The position numbers and the translations under genes are program-made. The notes under the pieces were generated by a model that worked only from the letters and a program-made list of their open reading frames with translations, searched no databases and had not been told where the DNA came from. Positions 58,502 to 64,000 of a stretch of DNA of 64,000 nucleotides are shown piece after piece. The stretch's first letter is position 1. Each line of letters begins with the position of its first letter. Source of the stretch: Molossus alvarezi (lineage: Eukaryota > Chordata > Mammalia > Chiroptera > Molossidae); NCBI GenBank assembly GCA_037176705.1, contig JBAWUJ010000129.1:62001-126000 (forward strand), written 5' to 3'.

Positions 58502-61500
58502 GACGATCTGGTGGGAGACCTAAGAGTGTAGTGAGACATCAGGAGGGATACCTCGACTGGGAACATCCTCCCTGAGGAGCAAGGGGTTCCCTTCCCACCC
58601 CGGGCCCCCACCCAGCTCAGGATCCCAGTACCAGGAAGAGACGTCCCCATCCCTTGTGGCTGTGCAAACCACCGGGGATCGAGGTCCAGGCTGAGGCTGC
58701 CGGGGTCCCAGGCAGTTCCTTTGAAAGGGCCTGCCCACGCACGGAGCTCCGGGGACCCTCTTTCTGCGGGCTGCAGAGTGGGGGTGGGTGGCAGGGAGGG
58801 ACAGCGGCAGCTTGAAAGGCACCAGAGACATCCCTGGGAAGAACTGAGTCAGTCCTTTGGCATTGGGGTGAGAGCTGGAGGGGCAGCTTTGTCCCAGGCA
58901 CACGTGCTGGTGGAGGCTGCTGTTCCATGGGTGAGCCCTTCCCTGGCGGGGCAGGCAGCCCGGTGGGCGGGCGCGCACCGTCCCTGGGACTCTGGTGACC
59001 TAGCACCCACTGTCTGGGCCACCCTGGTGATTGCCTGAGGCCCCGCCCCACGGCACATTCAGGCCCACCCAAGCGGTGTCCATTGATTTTTCCCTAGGAT
59101 TGGCCTGTCTTGGCTCCCGCTTCACGAGGTCCTAAATTCTCTGAAACCAACAACACCTGGCCTCAGCGAGCCCCATACCTCCTCTGGCTCACTGGCCCCA
59201 GGCCTGGCAGTAGTAGCAGCCAGCGTTGGGCCCCAGCTTGACATTGCCTAGGCACCTCCAAGACCAGCACAGAAGGCAGCCATGTGTAGATCGCTTTGTA
59301 GCTTATGTCTGGTGGCCCCGGGGAGAACACACAGGGGCAGTGGCTGACCTCGCCCCGGAGCCAGCCTAGAAGAGTTGGCCTTTCCTTTGCTCCTTTTCCC
59401 TTCAGAATATTACAATGGCATCCTCAGTACCTGGAGGTGGGTCTTTGTGCTTCTTTCTCAATAGGCTGTACGTATGTGTTCTTTTTCTTGCTTCTCTCTT
59501 TCCTCCCTCCCTCCCTCCCTCTCTGGCTAGAGCCCTTTGGGGCTCAGGGCAAGACTGAGGAAGTTGTACAGAGAGCTCCCACATGCCCACGGCCCTGTAG
59601 TCCCTGCTCTTTCTTCCCCAAGTCACACACGGGCAGGCACGCAGGCACCCAATGCGTGAATTTTCTGAGGCCCAGAGGCCTGCTGCAGAACTTAGGATGA
59701 AAACCCTACCCTGCTCTTTTCCAGAAAGACAGGCATGGGCCTAAGCAAGGTGGCCTGGCCTGGGCTGGGCCTGGGGAGTGGGGGTGGGGTTAGGGGGTGG
59801 GAAGGGAAGGCCAGGGCCACTTATTCCAAGGGAACAGCAATGGCTTGATTCAAATGCAGAGAGCCTGGGACTTTGCCTGAGGCTTCTACAACTCCCCCAC
59901 ACTTAGGCCACTGATTCCAAGCTGCAGGAAGGGAGCAGGGTCAGTCTGGAGCTGAAAGAGTTCGCCTCCATGTGCCAAAGCCGAAAACTGCCCTCCACCC
60001 TCTGAGAAAGGGCAGGGTGTGGGTGGGGGTGAGGTGGCGGTTGGGTGGTGGTGGTGGTGGTGGTGAGCGGTGGCGGTTTAGGGGTGCAAGTGCAGGGCAT
60101 CCAAGGAGAAGTTAAAGAGTCCATCTCGGCGTCATAGATTCCCCAGGCCAAACGCCGGTGTGGAGTGATGAGGGTCCAGGGAGGCCTGGTAGGGGATGAA
60201 TGGACTCAGTAACCCTGTGTCTCGGGAACAACAAGCACACTCGTACTGAAACACTGTGCTCCAGCTGACGATTTTGGTAACTCACCTTTAGGTACCCTTC
60301 ACATGGATGGATGGAGAGATGGTTGGGTGGGTGGGTGGATGGATGGATGGTGAGCACTGAACTGGACAGACAGGACACACCGATCCTCCCTCCGACCACC
60401 GATTTCCAAGGGTAGGTCCGGGCCTAGGACATGGGCAACCCCCCATCAAGTGAATTTAGTTAACACCTTTGTAATTTGGACCATCAGTGAGTTTAGTGTA
60501 GGTCTCTGGGTCTGTGAGGCCACTACACAGGCCTCCCCTGAGCTCGCCTGTGTTCCTATGTGTATGTGGCCCCTGCTACGCGCACACGCGCGCACACACA
60601 CGGTACTCTCCTCCGGAGAGCCCTGACTCCTAAGTCGTGATCCAGGGGTTGTTTGAAACATCACCCCAAAGGAGTGGACCCCAGGAGGGGGATGTGAACA
60701 TATGTCCTAGATGCCAGTGAACTGTGTGTTCTTAAAAGGGTTCAGATCTGAGGTCGTAGGTGATGTTTATATTTACTACCCTGCAATGAGAACCTAGAAA
60801 CAAGTCAGGACATCAAAAATCCCTCTCTTTGAAAGTCAGGGAGTTCCTGCATGTGTCAGAGAGGGTCCCCTATTTGTCTCCTGGCCTTCCACAGAATTCA
60901 CCCCAGGACCTGAGGTGTAATCTTTGAGTCTGATGAGTTTTTTGAGTCATTCTTTGTTGTTGCTGGTGCTGGTGCTGGTGCTGGTGCTGGTGCTGGTGCT
61001 GGTGCTGGTGCGGGTCCTGGTGTTGGTGGTGCTTCTGCTGCAGCTGCTGCTGCCGCTGCTGCCGCTGCTGGTGCTGCTGCTGCTGCTGTTGCTGGTTCTT
61101 CAGTTAATCCTCACCCGAGGGTATTTCCTTGATTTGCAGTTGGACACTGAAATGGCAGGATAATTCTGGGAGAAGAGGAACGGAGAAACCGAGGCAGGAA
61201 AGTTAAACAGAGCCAAAGAGCTTTGCGGGACGTGTTTAGCAGGGCCTTGTCTTGAGAACCAGGCCAACAGACTCTATTTGTCACAGAAGTGTGCAGCAGA
61301 GGAGGGGGCACGGAAGGGGAGAGGGGGAGAATTCAGACACCACTCATCCTGAAGTTGTTGGGACAGCAGGGAGGGAGGGAGGGAGAGACGAAGGAGGAAA
61401 GAAGAGTGTAAAGGAATGGACCAAGCAACCAAGCAACCAAGCGACAAAAGAGGCAGGTCCTTCCCAGGAATAGACCAAAGAAAAGGGGAGACTTTTGGAG

Positions 61501-62410
61501 TCCAACTGCACCAGGAATATCTAGGCGAGGAACTCAAACACAAAAACTTCCAGACAGAAGGGGATGTGAGGCAGAAAAGGCTCTTTAGATGAGCTGACAG
61601 CCTGCCTGTGCTTCCTAGGCCAGACGCGTAGGTGGGCTCGCTCCGTTTCCGTAATAAATGTGCATGAGTTCAGGTTGTGCTCCATTCACTTGCACTCACG
61701 TTGCAATAAATTCACGGAGCGAGCGGAAAGCAGATGTTATGTGCAGTGTCTCCTCCACCTCCTTCCCCATGAGAACACAAAGATCCAGTCTGGGGACAGC
61801 CCTCTGCCGGTGATTCAGGGGATCGTCCAGTCACACCTCTCTGGTGTCTGTGAGCGGCGGTGCAGGTCCCATTTTCATCACAGGCGGCCTTTGAGAGGGA
61901 GTGGGAGGGGGGCAGGGGGTATGGTCAAGTGGGAGGGCAGGAGGGAGCGGGAAGAGGGAACTCTGCAACACCTCATGAGTTTATTCTCTTTGGCTTTCCC
62001 CACACACTCACTGCTTCAAGAAGCAATGTGGAGTCACACCAAGATTCCCCACGGGAGAACAGGAAGGAGGGGTTGACGGCAGGCAAGTTTCCTTAGTAGG
62101 CCTCCTCCTCGCCCAGCCGCACCACTTGCCCTTGGCAGAGATTCCAGCGCCAGGCAAGGGGAGGAGTGGGGGCGAAAGCTTCACAGTGCCCAAAGGGTAG
62201 GGCCCCCGGCCCATGGGAAGCTGGAGGCAGGCGGGCCGAGCAGTAGAGGGGTGTCCCGTGGAACACATCTGCCGCTTTTCCATCGGACTGGAGCTTGGTG
62301 GGTTGTCGGGGCGGCGGCCCAAACACACGGGTGGAGGGGGGCGCTCGCCTAGGGCGGGACTTTTGGGGGGGTTGCCCCGCCGGCTCGGGGCCCGCCGCCA
62401 CAGGAGTGGT
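56689..62410 (+). repeat. Unit 11 (5722 bp)
   Basis: Has G at 56793 (105), C at the 545 equivalent, short CT tract, A at 57881 (1195, shared with unit 12), T at the 2738 equivalent, 142-base CTG tract, C at 61389 (4616) and C at 62384 (5611). Confidence 0.95.
60954..61095 (+). repeat. CTG/GTG tract, 142 bases (unit 11)
   Basis: Eight-hexamer form, as in unit 9. Confidence 0.93.
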
Positions 62411-64000
62411 TCGCGGTGTCCTGCCAGGAATCCCTCCGTCACCCTCTTCAGTCCACCAAACCCCCTTTTTGTCTGGGAAAAGTGGACATGTGTAAAGAGG
62501 AGAAGCAAACGGACGACACAGCTCGGAGAGGCCGATTCACGTGGATTTTGTTTCCACGCGACACAGGTGTCAAGAAGTAAGTGTAAGGGATGAGGCCCCC
62601 ACCTGCATTTCTCAGACCCGTGAAAGTAGTTTTCATGGCAGGTACTGCCGCGTGTCATTTGCCCCTACCCTGCTCCTACACACCGCCTTCCTTTTCCCCG
62701 GGGCGCAGGTGTGCTGCTAATTGCCACCATTCAGGGCGGCCGCGGCCCCGCCCCCTTCGCCCCGCCCCCGTCCTGACGGCCCATCCCCCTGTGCGCCGAC
62801 CCGGCCAGCTGTCAACCTCCTCTGTGCGGAGCTTATCACAGCCGCCACCGGGCAGGTGCTGCGCGATTGCCACACGTCACAGTGAGGCCAGCCGGATCGC
62901 ATCGCATCACATCGCATCGCATCGCATCCTGGCTAACGGGGCCACGGAGACGCGCGGCCCAGCGCTCGGGAGCCCGGGCTCGTGGTCGATTCACGGCAGC
63001 GGGAGGGTGCTTGGGACACTTGTCTTCTCTCCTCTGTTCTCTGCTTCTCTCTCTCTCGCTCGCTCTCTCTCTCTGTGTCTCTCTCTCCCGCCCCGCCCCC
63101 GTCTCCCTCTCCTCCTCTCTCTCACCCCCCTAGTCTCATAGAGCTCTCCTGTCTTGCAGGACAGGGAATTTCGCGGAGTCGTGGAAGGGACTGCTCCCCT
63201 AGGCCCCTCCTGTGCCGAGGAAGGTCAGGCGGGCAAGCGGATCCCCGGGCGGATTTGGGGATTTCCTCGGAGCGAGGAGGCAGCTTCTCTGTGCGATCTC
63301 GGTTCCGGCGGAGGACACCTGCTGCGGGCAGCGAAGCCGGACCCCGGTGGCCTGGGGTTTGGGCCGGCGCCGCCGGTACGTCAACCATCCACAGGAGTGG
63401 AAACGGTCCTGGTGCACACTGCAACTGTTTTCAGAGAGGTAGGGACTGTCGTGTCTTAGGTCAAATAAGTACTTTTGAAACATAAGTCCATCAAATCAAC
63501 GTGTTCATAGTTATTGCCTGATCCGCCCGCGCCCGCCCAGCCCCCAGCACACCAGGCCAACCCCAGCCGGCCTCGCCCCCCCCACCCTGACACACACACA
63601 CAAGCACCCCCACGGACACGCACACCGCCCCGCCCCCCCACACACACACTGACACAGCAGCGCCCAGTCACGGCCCGTTAGAGATCCGGTCCACTGGTGG
63701 ACCCGGTCGCTGTCCGTTGCAGCGGCCAAGTCCGGTGCCGGGCAACCTGTCTCTCCGGTCGCCCAGGCAACCGGCGCGGTCTCGCGTCCCCCGCAAGTCG
63801 TCCTCGCTCGTTCGGTGCCTCGATCGCGTGACCGCGGTTCTGCGGGCAGACCCGGAAGCGGGCCGGAGAGAGGCACACACGCACAGACACTCCCTCCCTC
63901 CCTCGCACACAGACACACACGGGCCTCCACACCTCCCTCGCTCCCTCCCCCCCTCCCCCCCTTGGCCTCTGGCCAAATACAAATACAGAATCAGTCAATA
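62223..64000. promoter_or_regulatory. CpG island, unit 11/12 junction (right end near window edge)
   Basis: Copy with C at 62384 and A at 63603; the last 200 or so bases of the island are outside the window. Confidence 0.7.
62411..64000 (+). repeat. Unit 12, partial (first 1590 bp)
   Basis: Cut by the window end inside the AT-rich stretch after the NFI palindrome. Markers present (G at 62515, C at the 545 equivalent, short CT tract, A at 63603) match unit 11. Confidence 0.95.

Larger units (their letters stand above)
1..64000. repeat. Macrosatellite array, ~5.64-5.72 kb unit, 11.3 copies
   Basis: Every position of the window belongs to a direct tandem repeat. The same landmarks (the unit start motif, GC boxes, ATCGC array, CT tract, NFI palindrome, G-run and CTG tract) recur in fixed order at spacings of 5635, 5637, 5712, 5722 or 5724 bases. 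Between any two units I could find only a handful of single-base changes plus length changes in the CT and CTG tracts, so identity is above about 99% outside the CTG tract and close to 100% for some pairs. No unique flanking DNA, inverted unit or inserted element was seen. High GC content, CpG islands and mammalian-type microsatellites point to a mammalian macrosatellite. The chromosome and species are not determinable here. Confidence 0.97.

Noticed and set aside
1..64000. Ribosomal RNA or other RNA gene array
   Set aside because: The unit contains no stretch recognisable as rRNA, tRNA, 5S, U-snRNA or histone genes, and the unit length and composition do not fit those arrays.
1..64000. Human macrosatellites D4Z4 (DUX4) or RS447 (USP17)
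   Set aside because: Those units are about 3.3 and 4.7 kb and contain an intact homeobox or deubiquitinase frame. No such frame is present here.

Overview
The whole 64 kb window is one uninterrupted tandem array (macrosatellite) of near-identical units of about 5.64-5.72 kb, all in the same orientation. There are eleven complete units and 1,590 bases of a twelfth. Neither edge of the array lies in the window, so phase is arbitrary; I start each unit at the sequence found at position 1. Unit starts are 1, 5638, 11273, 16910, 22545, 28182, 33819, 39531, 45243, 50967, 56689 and 62411 (unit 12, cut by the window end). Lengths are 5637, 5635, 5637, 5635, 5637, 5637, 5712, 5712, 5724, 5722 and 5722. 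The sequence looks like mammalian nuclear DNA: GC-rich, a CpG island in every unit, long CT, CA, CTG/GTG and GGAT microsatellites, and no bacterial-style genes. I cannot name the species from sequence alone.

Layout of a unit, in unit-1 coordinates. 1-1815 is a CpG-dense block that really begins about 190 bases before the unit start. It holds GC boxes, a six-copy ATCGC array, a long CT tract ending in a splice-acceptor-like site, a CA/CCC tract, a perfect RFX X-box, ETS sites and a perfect NFI palindrome. 1815-2700 is GC-rich sequence of low CpG content with one AP-1 site and one inverted CCAAT box. 2700-3700 holds a CCCT run, a very strong G-quadruplex run, a GGTG-rich stretch and a GGAT/GGGT microsatellite. 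3700-4250 is unremarkable. 4250-4325 has an AP-1 site and a CTG/GTG tract. 4325-5200 has purine runs and AATAAA signals. 5200-5450 is unremarkable and leads into the next CpG island.

No protein-coding gene is supported. Open frames up to 216 codons exist, but they are low-complexity, overlap on both strands, cross unit boundaries, and some are shifted by a 2-base change in the CT tract between units. They recur only because the DNA is copied.

Array history can be read from about 17 base substitutions and three length changes. Units 1 and 6 look alike; the pair 2+3 looks identical to the pair 4+5 (11,272 bp each). Units 1-6 carry a 55-base CTG/GTG tract, units 7-8 a 130-base tract and units 9-11 a 142-base tract. 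Several marker pairs occur in all four combinations, so units have exchanged sequence. By architecture this resembles the CpG-rich, transcribed macrosatellites of mammals. An X-linked DXZ4-type locus, which has a reported divergent structure in cats, is one hypothesis, but nothing I can read proves it.
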